NCBI GenBank assembly: GCA_964036315.1
Contig: OZ038488.1
Coordinates: 68,895,842 to 68,959,841, forward strand
Direction of reading: 5' to 3'
Source of the DNA: Acanthosepion esculentum
Taxonomy: Eukaryota; Mollusca; Cephalopoda; Sepiida; Sepiidae
Length of the DNA stretch: 64,000 nt
This document shows, one piece after another, positions 31,635 through 42,430 of this stretch (position 1 is its first letter; every line of letters starts with the position of its first letter). A model generated the notes under the pieces. The model saw nothing but the letters and a program-made list of their open reading frames with translations. It did not search any database and was not told the origin of the DNA. A program made the translations under genes and the position numbers.

Positions 31635-31930
31635 ACATCCGGCAGTAAATTTTGACGTGAAAATGGTTTCGACAAAGTCTTGAATTTAGCTTTCACAACA
31701 GAAAATTTTTTTCATCGAAGCATTTTGCAGCGATCGAAAACATTAAAAAACGGCTGGTGCAAGGTCAGGTGATTATGAGGGCTTGGGTAGAGCAGACGAT
31801 CCTAGTTCCTACTTTTTCCTATGTTATTCTTGCTGTCTGCGGCCTTTCGTTGTTATGCAGAACAACAAGTTTCCTTTAATCCGCTGTGTACGCTGCTACT
31901 GCCATTCAAAAAGTAATATAGGTTAGTGTA
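31635..31930 (-). pseudogene. Mariner transposase remnant
   Basis: On the minus strand: 'LHNNERPQTARIT' (normally HDNARPHTA; the catalytic Asp is Asn), then 'SPDLAPAVF' (normally SPDLAPSDF; the Asp position is lost), 'CFRSLQNASMKKIF', 'CES', 'QDFVETIFTSK'. Internal stops are present. It resembles the 9.1-9.8 kb lineage ('FRSLQN') more than the 7.7-kb one. Confidence 0.8.
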
Positions 31931-32011
31931 GTCCAAATTTATTCGTAACTGCCACCATTTATTAGTAGTAACGATGATACACTCGTCATTAAAATTGGTT
32001 CTTCCTTCTTT

Positions 32012-32620
32012 TTATGTGTCATGTCCTTTCAGGACGGAGGCGATCATGGCTCTCAACGTCTTCCTATCCCTTGCAGATCTCAACAAGTTTCTTTCCTATG
32101 CTTCCTCCGCCAGACCACGTTCTGTCATCCACCTGCACAAGCTCGCCAGGTATGTCACGCGCTGCTTTCCCTTGTCTTTCTTTCCCTCTATTTGACCCGT
32201 GAGTATCAGATTCTCCAGGTCCTCCTTCCTCATTATGTGCCCCAGAAACTTCAGCTGCCTCTTCCTGATGTCAAGTATAAGCCTTCTCCTTGTTTGTAAC
32301 CTATCTAAGACCTCATCGTTGCTCACACGCTCGGTCCATGATATCCTTAGCATCCTTCTACAGAACCATATTTCCGTTGGTTCGAGTCTCTTCTTCATCT
32401 CTGAAGAAATCGTCCAACATTCAGTGCCGTAAAGAAGGACAGATATCACGTAACAGGTCAGTATTCTTTTCTTTGTTACCAAAGAAATCCTCCTGTCTCG
32501 CAATACTCTGCCGAGCTTGTGGAATGTGTCCTTGGCCATCCCAATACGTCTACGATCTCAGTGTCGCACTTACCGTTCTCTCTCAAGAGGCTTTCCATTT
32601 GCGGTACCGATCGGCGTTTC
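32012..32620 (-). pseudogene. RTE-type LINE reverse transcriptase C-terminus, best-preserved copy
   Basis: A 147-residue open frame (32539-32096) runs 'MAKDTFHKLGRVLRDRRISL', 'LLYGTECWTI', 'RRMLRISWTERVSNDEVL', 'LKFLGHIMRKEDLENLILTG', 'GKQRVTYLASLCRWMTERG'. After a frameshift it continues to 'KLVEICKG' and 'ESHDRLRPERT' near 32020. It corresponds to the thumb and C-terminal region of RTE ORF2. The catalytic palm is absent, so this is a 5'-truncated copy. Confidence 0.88.
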
Positions 32621-32629
32621 CAATGTAGT

Positions 32630-33540
32630 TGAAAAAAATTGAATTTGATTTTGAATGTCTGTATTTATGAAGGCGCTTTGCATCTTGATGAATGATGCAA
32701 ATCATGTTATGTCCTCATTATTTTGGCTTGTACCAGAATATGTTAAGTTTAGGGTTATATCTGTACAAATCGGTATTCTAAGTGACATACGACAAAAATG
32801 CCTTCACGGTATTGCATGATCTGTCTCTCTGTCTCTCTCTGTCTGTCTGTCTGTCTCTGTCTCTCTCTCTCTCTCTGTCTCTCTCTCTCTCTCAAGAAAA
32901 CAGCGGATGTGTTTTTAATTGTAATGTAAGCATCTGACGAAAGCAATTTACTTAACGTAAAAGGAAATGTCGCAACTCATCAACTAAATTACTTGAATAT
33001 ATCAGTTAAATGAAATTGATTGCGTCAATCCTCAAGTAAAGATTTGCCTTAACACCGTTTTATTTCGTTTGAAATAATCTAGTTCCTTGTTCTTCAAAGC
33101 TGTATGACCGCACTGTAAAATTCGGTTTTCTCATCTGTCAACAAGCTTGTGTTTGACATGAAGTTTGCACAACCTATTTAAAGAAAACATTTAAAATAAA
33201 AACATGCGATAAAGTAATTGTCGTATCTTTCAAATTTATCACTTCTTTATTTTTATATTTTAATTTTTTTGTTTTAGCATTCTTTTAATAGAACATTAGG
33301 TATTATCTTGACAGAACTAATTTTCTTTCGGTTAACATTGTGCTAAGACTCTTTAATCTGTCTAATTTCAAGATTTGTGGCTATGTTTTGAGGATGATCT
33401 AATTATAGCGTCATTGATCGATGTTCAAAGTGAAGGTAACAACTAAGATTTTAAATGTTGATTTTCAAGGCTGTTAAACCCAGACCACCGAGCTAACTTT
33501 TGACTAAAGGAAAACCTGATTAGCAGGAATTTGTGACACA
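32630..33540. other. No gene seen apart from a CT/CTGT repeat
   Basis: Holds the (CT)/(CTGT) microsatellite at 32819-32894. The rest is AT-rich spacer. Confidence 0.45.
32819..32894. repeat. (CT)n/(CTGT)n microsatellite
   Basis: Interrupted CT and CTGT units. Confidence 0.9.
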
Positions 33541-33551
33541 CACAGTTACGT

Positions 33552-33580
33552 ACGAGGTGATGCTGAAAGTTTTTCCGTTC
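33552..33580 (+). repeat. Possible mariner terminal repeat
   Basis: 'tacgaggtgatgctgaaag' resembles mariner ends of the TACGAGGTG type. No matching second end or transposase was found, so this is weak. Confidence 0.3.
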
Positions 33581-33785
33581 AATCTATTTACCAAATTATC
33601 AAACATATGAATTAGTTTAATTCATTCTTGGTCAAAATTCCCTTCGACAATTCTTCGTATTTCCCATCAAGACATGAGAATATTATAGTTAGGGGAAGTC
33701 GATCCGTTTTGAAGATTGGCGCAACACAGTCTATTCGAATTACTGTATTCCTCTTGGTTGTTATAAGCACAATAGTTCATGTGAT

Positions 33786-34268
33786 TCTTGCGCTATTTCA
33801 ACAGTACAATGGTGGGACCTAGTTGCCAATCTAGTAACACGCTTAAATTTATGTATTCGGAAAAACAGAAAAAATGCTCGACAGAGTTGTTGCCAGGAAA
33901 ATAGTTATATAAAAGACAGAGGGAAGCCATGTCATGTCGGTGCGAAAGTGAGTGAATTCGAAATTCCTGGTCTGGATCGATTATATTACAGATCCTTCTT
34001 TGGATCTTTAAATTATTATTATAATTTATTATTAACAATATTAATATAATTAGTTTTGAAGCAGGTGTTTCTCACCACTACTAATAAGATTGTTCTTGCG
34101 CTATTTCAAAAGTAAAATGGTGGGACCTAGTTACCAATCTAGCAACACACTTAAATTCATGTATTCGTGGGACCAGAGAAAAATGCTCGTTAGAGCTGTT
34201 GTCATCAAAATATTTATAGAAAAGTCAGAGTAAAGCCATGTCCCGTCAGTGAAAAAGTGACTGAAAGC
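33786..34268 (-). mobile_element. LINE fragment, partly duplicated in tandem
   Basis: Two direct copies of a LINE piece begin at 33786 and about 34094 ('ttcttgcgctatttcaa' then 'agtacaatggtgggacctag'), ~310 bp apart. On the minus strand they encode 'KIQRRICNIIDPDQEF', 'SHRHDMASLCLLYNYF' and the following region. Between them is a non-LINE stretch ending 'aagcaggtgtttctcacca' that also follows the LINE piece at 37130-37195. Confidence 0.75.
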
Positions 34269-34551
34269 CGTTATATTTTTCAGCTTTCTTCTGTCCTATT
34301 CGGTAAACTTCTTCGAATTTCAAGTTGAACGCATAAGGGCAGATTTGCTATTATTTCACTATCCCCGTCAGAAGATATCTTGTATCAACACGTTTACTTC
34401 TGCAAGACGTTGCATGTGCATATTGTGGCATCTTGTGTCTTGCCTCTAACGTAATTTTTAATGTTTGGGGATTTTTAAAAAAGTAAACGATGGCGCATAC
34501 GTGTCAATGAATTTCACCAAATACGTCAGAAGAAAGCTGAAGCGTATAACG
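34269..34551. mobile_element. Unclassified MITE, 25-bp TIRs
   Basis: Left end CGTTATATTTTTCAGCTTTC (continuing ttctg) and right end as its inverse (cagaagaaagctgaagcgta then taacg), differing at three positions. The 283-bp body has no frame. It sits at the end of the LINE fragment. Superfamily not assigned. Confidence 0.65.
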
Positions 34552-34566
34552 ACTGAATCAATGTGC

Positions 34567-34569
<3 letters not shown>

Positions 34570-34630
<61 letters not shown>
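34570..34630. repeat. (TA)n microsatellite
   Basis: About 30 TA units abutting the 566-bp palindrome. Confidence 0.95.
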
Positions 34631-34637
<7 letters not shown>

Positions 34638-34714
34638 GAAGAAAGGTACCGCAAACTTTTTTGGTTGTAATGTGGGTTTTTTAAAAAAATATATTATTCT
34701 TTATTTTTCATAGT

Positions 34715-34757
34715 TTTACAACACGTGTTTCTGGTCTCACGACCGTCTTCAGGTAAA
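34715..34757 (-). ncRNA. Hammerhead ribozyme motif, left arm
   Basis: Minus strand: stem I TTTAC, core CTGAAGA, stem II GGTC-gtga-GACC (with a C/A mismatch at its base), core GAA, stem III ACACGTGT (2 bp with a 4-nt loop, or dimer), cleavage triplet GTT, stem I GTAAA. All invariant nucleotides are present. It is the mirror of the copy at 35070-35112. Confidence 0.78.
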
Positions 34758-35069
34758 GGGTGAAGATTTCCACATATTATTAAAAATAATTATTAAAAAT
34801 AATTAATTTTTTTCCTTTATGTTTTTCAATGTTAAATATTCTCGATATCAGACATTCTCTGTTTTTGTATTGGTCATTGTGTTGGTCATTCCAATGTCTT
34901 TCTTTAAATGGTAGTGAACTTCACTACCATTTAAAGAAAAGACATTGGAATGACCAACACAAAAACAGAGAATGTCTGATATCGAGAATATTTAACATTG
35001 AAAAACATAAAGGGAAAAAATTGATTATTTTTAATAATTATTTTTAATAATATGTGGAAATCTCCACCC

Positions 35070-35112
35070 TTTACCTGAAGACGGTCGTGAGACCAGAAAC
35101 ACGTGTTGTAAA
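35070..35112 (+). ncRNA. Hammerhead ribozyme motif, right arm
   Basis: Same sequence as the left-arm motif, on the plus strand: TTTAC / CTGAAGA / GGTC-gtga-GACC / GAA / ACACGTGT / cleavage after GTT / GTAAA. The predicted cut lies between 35107 and 35108. The 5-bp stem I is perfect. Confidence 0.78.
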
Positions 35113-35236
35113 ACTATGAAAAATAAAGAATAATATATTTTTTTTAAAAACCCACATTACAACCCAAAAAGTTTGTGGTGCCTCTCTTCTTTTTAATATA
35201 CACACTTTTCTCTCTTTGGAACCATTATAACCTCTT

Positions 35237-35240
<4 letters not shown>

Positions 35241-35298
<58 letters not shown>

Positions 35299-35302
35299 GA
35301 TG

Positions 35303-35339
<37 letters not shown>

Positions 35340-35346
35340 TATATAT

Positions 35347-35399
<53 letters not shown>

Positions 35400-35427
35400 T
35401 ATATATATAGATAGATAGATAGATAGT
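35241..35427. repeat. (TA)n microsatellite with GATA tail
   Basis: Three TA blocks separated by short breaks, ending in (GATA)n at 35396-35427. Confidence 0.95.
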
Positions 35428-36195
35428 AATTCGAATCGATTGTGTTGCGCCAATCTTCGAAACAGATCGACCTCTCCATTTATACTATTCTTTGGCCTTG
35501 GCTGGAAATACGAATGGTTAAAGAAAAGTTCTCAGTCTGATCAAGAAAGCATTATGGAGAGAAAAAAAAACTAAAACAAAGTTAGTTGTGTAAAAAATTT
35601 TCGAGCGTCTTTTTTTTGTTTTTTGTTTTTTACAAGGGACTAAATATACAGTTTTAAAAAATCCCCGACAATCTTTTTACACCCCCACCATTAGTTTAAG
35701 AAATTTAAGCTTATTTACCAAAATACTAGATAAGTAACCTCTTATAGCCATTTCTATGACTATAACATTATCATTGTCACCAGCTGCAACCATTGCGATG
35801 GTATTAGCCTTTCTCACTATCTTCCCGCGACTATATTTATGTTATTCACTTACTACCAAAACCTTCCATTTTATCTCTCAATCTTCTATCTGTTTCTCCC
35901 TAGTGTGTTTACAGCCCATTTGAATACCTACCAAACATATAATAAAAACAATCATATATGGCTTTGTGTACGTCTTCAAATATCCAAAGTAGCCATGAAT
36001 GTTTTAACTCTTCCTACTTGATTTATAATCAGGTTTTTGCTTCTTGCCTCATCCCAAACCAAAGTATGTCTTTCACTACCTGACCCAGGGACTGAATTCA
36101 CAATGAGGAATTTCGATGTACATAAATGCTTTTTATCTAGTAAGTCATTGTCTCAGAGAACAATCAAGTAACGAAGATAAGACCTGATTCGACTT
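35428..36195. other. No gene seen
   Basis: AT-rich spacer without a recognised family. Confidence 0.45.
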
Positions 36196-36318
36196 CTTTC
36201 CTAAAATCAAAAGCTTTCATATAGCGTATATTTCTATGCTATGCTCTAGTAATCTTCTCAGCAGGCCAAGCGTCGAAATGAGCACCATATGGAAACTTTT
36301 GATTTTAGGAAAAAAAGA
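36196..36318. repeat. Short foldback element
   Basis: Arms 'ctttcctaaaatcaaaagct' (plus ttcatat) at about 36197-36222 and the inverse 'atatggaaacttttgatttt' (plus aggaaa) at about 36287-36312, with a ~64-bp loop. No coding capacity. Confidence 0.65.
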
Positions 36319-36629
36319 TACATTAAGTTAACGAACGAAGAATGTTTTTGCGTGACAATAGCTTTGTGGATAAAAATGTTAGTTCAGCGTGTCTATTTAC
36401 ATGGTAATACTAAGTTCAATCTCTGAATTTTTGCATACATTCTGTTTCAGTGGAAAATGCTAAATTGGTGTCAAATGGAAATTTTATTCATACCACTTAC
36501 TACATCGGCTACTGCATTGTTCACATTAGGCGATAATGGTATTGCCGATAGACACGTGACAAGGAAGACAGATAGATGTCAAATCTCTCCACAATTTCAA
36601 AATTAGGATATGTATATAAATATAATTTT
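36319..36629. other. No gene seen
   Basis: Unassigned spacer. Confidence 0.4.
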
Positions 36630-37200
36630 AATTATTTCACCCTAAGCAATGCCATTAGAACGCAGAGTGTCGGAGGTTACAAGAAGGGAAAGTGAAAACG
36701 TAAAATGAGAAAACTGAGAATAGGGCGGATTGAGGAAAGAAGAAAAAAGGAACATGGTTCAATGAGACAGAAGATGACGATTGACTTTGCATTTAAAATT
36801 TTGAAGTTTGTAGTTATCAGGGAAGCAAGAAAATGGAAGGGAGTTTCACAGGCGGGAAGTGCGAGAAAAGAAACTATTGGAGTAGAAGTGGCGGTTGCAT
36901 CTAACAATTTCAACAGTACAATGGTGGGACCTTGTTGCCAATCTAGTAGCACGCTTAAGTTTATGTATTCGTGGGACCAGAGAAAAATGCTCGTTAGAGC
37001 TGTTGTCATCAAAACATTTATAGAAAAGACAGAGGGAAGCCTTGTCACGTCGGTACGAAAGTGACTGAAGTCGAAATTCCTCGTCAGGATCGATCCTATT
37101 ACAGATCCTTCTTTGGATCTTTAGATTATTATTATAATTGATTATTAATAATATTAATATAATTGGTTTTGAGGCAAGTGTTTCTGACAACCACTAATAA
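36630..37200 (-). mobile_element. LINE 3' end (CR1/Jockey-group-like)
   Basis: Minus-strand frames encode 'LKIQRRICNRIDPDEEFR', 'LQSLSYRRDKASLCLFYKCF', 'LVPRIHKLKRATRLATRS' and 'HHCTVEIVRCN'. The 3' UTR is at 36637-36760. At the 5' side the LINE gives way at about 37120 to 'attattattataattgatta' and 'aggcaagtgtttctga', the same junction as at 34010-34075. Stops and frameshifts make it inactive. Confidence 0.82.
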
Positions 37201-37364
37201 GGATTATTAAGTCTCCCAAGAAATAGGACTCAAGATAAACCTTCCCAAAACAAACTATGATCGGGAATTGGAATGAAAGCAGTGAAGGAACATGCACTGA
37301 ATCCATTATAAAAATTCTGGATGTAGAATTAGTGAATAGTAAAAAATCAGATACGTTCTTTTTT

Positions 37365-38480
37365 GTTCATCATTTCGCCCCAAGCAAGGCAATAAAGCCA
37401 CTTATACACAAGAAGTTACTGAGTGTGAGAGAATATGAGAAAAACTACTATTAAGGAGAGAGCGCAACAAATAAAACATGAATTATAAAGACAGAAGATA
37501 ACCATTGACATTGCATTTAAATTTTGGAAGATTAAAGTTGACTGGGAAACAAGAAACTGGAATGGTGCAAGAGAGTCCCACAAGCAAGAAGTGCGTGAGA
37601 AGAAAATGTTAGATTTAATCATTTCATCTATGAATATGCTGAAACCTAACTGCCAATCTAGTACTGCACTTAAATTCATAAGGCCTAGGCACCATAGAGG
37701 AAAGTCTGCCAGAACAATTATTGTGAAAGTATTTATAGAAAATGCACAGAGAAGCTAATTTACGACGGTGGGAAAGTGACTGAAGCCGAGATGCTTGATC
37801 AGGACTAATGACATTGCATATTCTTCTTAGAATTTTATCGAACATTTTTAAATATGTAGATGTGGCAATAATGTTCAAAATATGCTTGAATGGTAGACTT
37901 ATAAATATGTAAGTCTAGGACGGCGCAGTGAACCAACTTTCTTGTCAGCAGACCTAGTAATTGATTCAATATAATCTTTTCTCTTCGTGTCAGCGGAAAA
38001 CGTGTATCCAAGAAGGCGCAATGAATCACTCATCCTGGTTAGCATCAGCCATGCTAATGGACGACGGAAAGAGTTCTCTCAGAAGATTAAAAGAGAGCGG
38101 TTTCGTTTTGGAGGTGTTAAATTTCACAAGCTATTCCTTGCCCCAGTTAACAACAGATTGTCGGTTGTTTTTTTAATGCAGCTGCCAATTTGACCTTATC
38201 GAACCAATCAAATTTACTATCAAGACAGGAGTAAATAGTTGTGTCATCAGCATAGATATCGACTTGAGAATTGGTGACATCAGGAAGGCCGTTGATAAAA
38301 ACGTCAGGGTAGAAATCAGCAATAACAAATTTAGTATAGGAGATATGAAAATTGAGCATAGAATAGACTTTGCCAGGGGCAGTTTCACCAAACATCGCAC
38401 ACACCGAGTCGTGTTTCTAAATAGCCTTGTCAGATCGAGATTTTTATGTGGATGACAGTATTCTAAGGAGTATTTTGTCA
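37365..38480 (-). mobile_element. LINE ORF2 remnant with YADD box
   Basis: The second-longest copy. From 38400 leftwards: 'GETAPGKVYSMLNFHI', 'DVFINGLPDVTNSQVDI', the catalytic YADDTTIYSC box (38270-38240), 'LDSKFDWFDKVKLAAAL', then the segment corresponding to 'LNRCWGKEWLVKFNT', 'LGYTFSADTKRKDYIESI', 'ADKKVGSLRRPRLTY', 'EYCHIY', 'LQSLSHRRKLASLCIFYKYF', 'PRPYEFKCSTRL', and the 3' UTR at 37368-37420. Frames are broken. No 5' region. Confidence 0.85.
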
Positions 38481-38583
38481 TTAAAACAGTGATTTTTTAA
38501 AGTGATTTTTAGCCTCATAGATACCGAAATTCACATAGTATATTTAAAATAAGAATATAATTATACCGTGGTTAATGATGCGT

Positions 38584-39075
38584 GGAATTGGCGAGTTACC
38601 GAGTGGTTGGAACATTCGCTTCAGTCATGATACCCGGGTTCGAATCTCACTATGATCGATTTGTCAGAACGATGACAGTTTAAAGGCCGGGTGGGGAGTT
38701 GATCCCAGCATGCGGCAAATTTCCAAAGTGTCTGGAAACCATACTACGTATTGACCCAAGCCGCATGAGTGAAATTGGGTAGACGGAACTGTTCTCCCAA
38801 TGATTTAGCAAGCAGGAAGTCACACGTTATCGTGGCTGAGGGTTTGAGCACACGGGCCTTGTTCAAACTGCTTATCAATATAGATTACGTGGTCTCTCCC
38901 AGAAACTGTAACTAGGGTCCGCTCAGCATAGTTGCAGCATAAACTACAGCTCGGCTCTGCGGGCGTTGAACAAACACAAATGTGCTTGAGTAAGCATCTA
39001 CAAAAAGGACTAGTTAACGGCCCTGGGAGACAGACAGATAAGACAGAATAAGAGCGGCCAGCTATTATAACTATA
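38584..39075 (+). mobile_element. Long tRNA-derived SINE (Ser/Leu-like head)
   Basis: Head: 'gagttaccgagtggttggaa' (A box, like the GCCGAGTGGTT of tRNA-Ser/Leu) and a strong B box GGGTTCGAATCTC at 38637-38649. A body of more than 400 bp follows, with 'gttgatcccagcatgcggca', 'gtgaaattgggtagacggaa', 'ggtttgagcacacgggcctt' and 'gttgaacaaacacaaatgtg'. It is a different family from the 290-bp SINE. The 3' end abuts the RTE-like motif at 39076. Confidence 0.7.
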
Positions 39076-39820
39076 CTAGCAGCATGGCCCGGCGTTGCCC
39101 GTGCTTGATTAAAAAATCGTACGACTCATGCAGCAATCGCTATCACTTGACTTAAAATATTTTTGCCCTTCCTTGCCTTTAAAGGAGTGCCCTTTGCCGT
39201 ACTGATGTTGCTACATGCCTTACTTCTTGCCTCACACTGCGAATTTTTTCTAAGCTCTATACTAAACATTAAATCTGTTACGAAAAAAGAACTAAACAAA
39301 ATGAACACAAAACGATCAGCTTTTAAAAAGGACTCGTAACTGGAAAAACCGAATGAAAAAAGAATGTTAACAACAAATACTTTTTTCACACCCAACCCAG
39401 TTCTGCGGAATCAGAATCAACGTTGAGTTTAAGCAATCGAATGAGACAATTGGAGTAAAGTGTCATGCAGATTTAAATTTTTCCCACTTGTGACGAATGC
39501 AGCTATCGATTTTTTTGCATGCTAGCATGCTAGTTAACATTCGTGTCAGTCAGCTGTTGGCTCTCACGCTGGCCTATAGAATCTTCCTGACTATTTGTGG
39601 CAACCAGCTATAGGCTCTCACTCTGGCCAGTAGAAAATGGCCGCAAACTACATGAAAACTACCGTAGAAGCATGAAAAAATCGATTATTTCCACTATCGA
39701 TGGGAGCTGGGAAATGCAAAGTCGGTCTTGGCTTTTCTACTAACTTGGAGCATGTGCATGTAAATTTTGGTACAAATCCGTCGAAAATTGCGGCCGTGCA
39801 TTCATCACACACACACATAC

Positions 39821-39856
<36 letters not shown>

Positions 39857-39890
39857 CCTGACTTTTATAGAAAGAGATACTGAATCTATT
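39076..39890 (+). mobile_element. Probable RTE-like non-autonomous element
   Basis: Starts 'tactagcagcatggcccggc' then gttgcccgtg, which resembles the ACTAG..GxCCCGGCxxxGTTGxCCG start found on many RTE-type elements. It ends in a (CA)n run and 'catcctgacttttatagaaa'. Inside, 'gctgttggctctcacgctgg' is partly repeated as 'agctataggctctcactctg' ~70 bp later. No reverse transcriptase frame is present. RTE assignment rests on the terminal motifs only. Confidence 0.5.
39811..39855. repeat. (CA)n microsatellite
   Basis: About 20 CA units with two breaks, within the RTE-like element. Confidence 0.9.
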
Positions 39891-41894
39891 ACGAACATTG
39901 GTTAGTTAATAGAGATTTTATTATGAAAACATTGACTTGCATGAGAAAATCTGACATGGGATATATTATAAAGAGAGAGAGAGAGAGAAAGTATTGTTTA
40001 AGTTAGTATTTGTTTTGTTTTATTGTTAGTGCATGAAGCGGACTAAAGGATTTCTTGCCTCAAGACGTAGAATTATTTTCCTTTTAATTTTCTGCTAAAT
40101 TCTCTTTCGTTTTTTCGTGTTTACATGAACGTATGATTATTCATAGTTTTATGTTTTATGTAAATTTTGCTCTTTCTCGTTCTAGTCAATTTTTTTCTGT
40201 ATCTTTTTCTTTTCTTTTCTTTTTTTTTACTTACCATTCCTTTTCCCTCCTTCCCGATGCATTACACATTTTTTCTTTAAAAAAATGCGAAGTGAAATAA
40301 TAAAGGCCCATTTCTGACAACTTTTTTTCTGAGGATTTTTTTCCCCTTCCATCCACTTGCCGCCTGTGTTGGAATGAAACCAGGATTATCCATTCTCTGA
40401 TTTTTGTCTTAAGAGTTTTGGCGTCAGATCTCTTTGGTTATTTTGGAATCCGAGGCGTGTAAAAATGTCAGCCATCCTATCTCCGTACCTTTCGGAAAAG
40501 GAGTCCACGAATGGTAGAGAAATTAATTCCTTTTATTTATTTATTTTTTTCGTTATTTTAAATTTTGTAATTGTTTACTGTTACCTGTATTTTTGTTTTG
40601 TCTTTGTTGTTGCTATTGTTACTGAACTCACTAAATCTTCCTACGAGTCGTAACTAGGAGCTTTCATTGGAGATCAAGTGACAGCAAGTCTGCTCAATGT
40701 CCCACTACTATCTTTAGTATTGTTGCTATTTTCAGTAATGCTGTAGTCTAGATGACCTCGAATCATTCTTCGATTTCCTGTCATTCCAGTCTTTTATTAA
40801 TATTTACCAGAAAGACCCTTGAAAATTTCATGATTTTCCTATTTTAATATTCAGATAATATTAATTCTTAAGTTAATGATTGAGTAAGCTCGTGACGAGC
40901 CCTACGATAAAAAAATTTCCGTAGAAATTCCCCTATCGCATTGTTAAATATAAGAGCTTAACAACTATAACAGAATATTGCAATAACACTCCTAAATGTG
41001 AATGCGGGTCGTTATTTTAAGAAGTAAGGGGGTACAAATGGAAAGATTTGAAATTGACAACTTTTTCTATTTCACTAAAACACACTTTAAACACGTATAT
41101 CTTCCCTTTCTATTTTCTTTCTTTCATTTTTTTTCTTATTGAAACCAAACAGCGTTTAAGATATGTCATTTCTGTGTTTTCACGCGATAATTACGGAATA
41201 GTCCATTAGTTATCAGATATTGGCAGGTCGTAACGGTCGTGCGAATTAACTAAGGATTTAAATAACAAAGGAGGTACAAGTAAAATTGTAATAAGGATTG
41301 TTATTAGTCCGGCACTATTTTTAAATATATATATTCATTTTAAATAGAAACGGTCTCAAAACGACTTCAGAGCCTCGGCTTATGGTCTTCTCCTGTTATC
41401 CAGGGTTTGTTGCCAGACAGGAATTAAAATTAACCTTCGCCATGCATATGTACATTTCAAACTTCATTTCATTCCTACAATCTGTGTATGTATATTTACG
41501 CATGTATATTTTAATTCAATGACAAGACTAAAAGTATTTATACGAAGAAACTATTATTAGCGAAAAATTTCCGAAAAGTTCAATAGAATCTTATAATCAT
41601 TTGATTTTTAGAATTTACAAAAATCAATTTTTTTTTGTCCACAACTATATGACTTTGTTGCTCAGCCCAAAGTAGAGGTTGTCCAAGCAAAGGAATGTAT
41701 TATTTCAATTCCCGTCAAGTTACATGTATATGTGTGTTCTTATGTGTACATTAAATGGTACCAGCACATATAAGTCAATTACGCTCAACACCTATATATA
41801 TTATATATGTTTACGCAAAGTCACATACAGTGTGTGACGGACAAAGGATCAACCATTATTGTTTTGGGTTTTGCTGATGTATTTTATGAGCTAC
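39891..41894. other. No gene seen
   Basis: Two kilobases of AT-rich DNA. A short (GA)n occurs at 39971-39990. Small frames (for example 40465-40653, with a hydrophobic stretch) have no recognisable homology or supporting signals. No repeats from the families listed here are visible. Confidence 0.45.
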
Positions 41895-42430
41895 AAGTTT
41901 AATCCTGAAACCTCAAGAGTAAAATGATGAGACTTAACTGCCAATCTAGTCAATCAGTTAAGTACCATACATGATACCTGCTTTGGCGATCATGTCTCTT
42001 TCGATTCATAATTGTAGAATATTTTCCCGCTGTAGGTTGCCTTTCTTTCTGCGGTAAACTGATTGCCAAGCAAAGCTATAGGACCCAGTCTGCTCCTGCT
42101 ATTCAATCCATAGCTGGGGGAGAACAGATTGATTCATACCTTTCCGAAGGGTATTTGCTCGTAAATGAAGGCAACGAACGTAATTGGAATGCGTACTAGG
42201 CTGTCCGAGGTACCAAAGAGGAAAGCTCATCAGAACAGTTATCATGAAAATATTTATACAAAAGGCAGAGGGAAGCTACGTTACGGCGGTGGAAAAGTGA
42301 CTGAAGCCCAGATACCCGGTGAGAATTGATTTTCCTTTTTATTTTGTTAAGAATCTCTCAATACATAACAGAAGCACCAGACAAGATGTATCAAGCACAT
42401 TTAATGCACAGATCAATGATTTCCAACGTG
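41895..42430 (-). mobile_element. LINE 3' region interrupted by SINE
   Basis: LINE sequence in plus orientation 'gatgagacttaactgccaat' then ctagt is broken at about 41948 and resumes near 42205 with 'gaggtaccaaagaggaaagc', 'tcatcagaacagttatcatg' and 'tgactgaagcccagataccc', followed by the 'ttgttaagaatctctcaata' region. It is decayed beyond translation. Confidence 0.75.
41948..42204 (-). mobile_element. tRNA-derived SINE nested in LINE
   Basis: Minus-orientation copy: tail 'cagttaagtaccatacatga' (plus) first, decayed GAAA hairpin near 41985-42010, then 'atccatagctgggggagaac' of the body; the tRNA-like head near 42160-42204 is badly decayed. The insertion point in the LINE ('gccaatctagt') is the same as for the SINE at 5.5 kb. 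Confidence 0.75.

Larger units (their letters stand above)
34631..35196. mobile_element. 566-bp palindrome: head-to-head Penelope-like ends with paired hammerheads
   Basis: The two ~280-bp arms are almost perfect inverted copies around a centre at about 34919. The only sizeable difference is an extra ~11 bp in the left arm, where 'ttggtcatt' is duplicated. Each arm holds one complete hammerhead motif (34715-34757 minus, 35070-35112 plus), so the ribozymes are transcribed towards opposite outer ends. There is no coding sequence. (TA)n lies at the left end and ~45 bp beyond the right end. Near-identity of the arms implies recent formation or gene-conversion upkeep. Confidence 0.9.

Noticed and set aside
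40465..40653. 62-residue frame with a transmembrane-like stretch
   Set aside because: T-rich DNA gives hydrophobic residues by chance; no homology or context.
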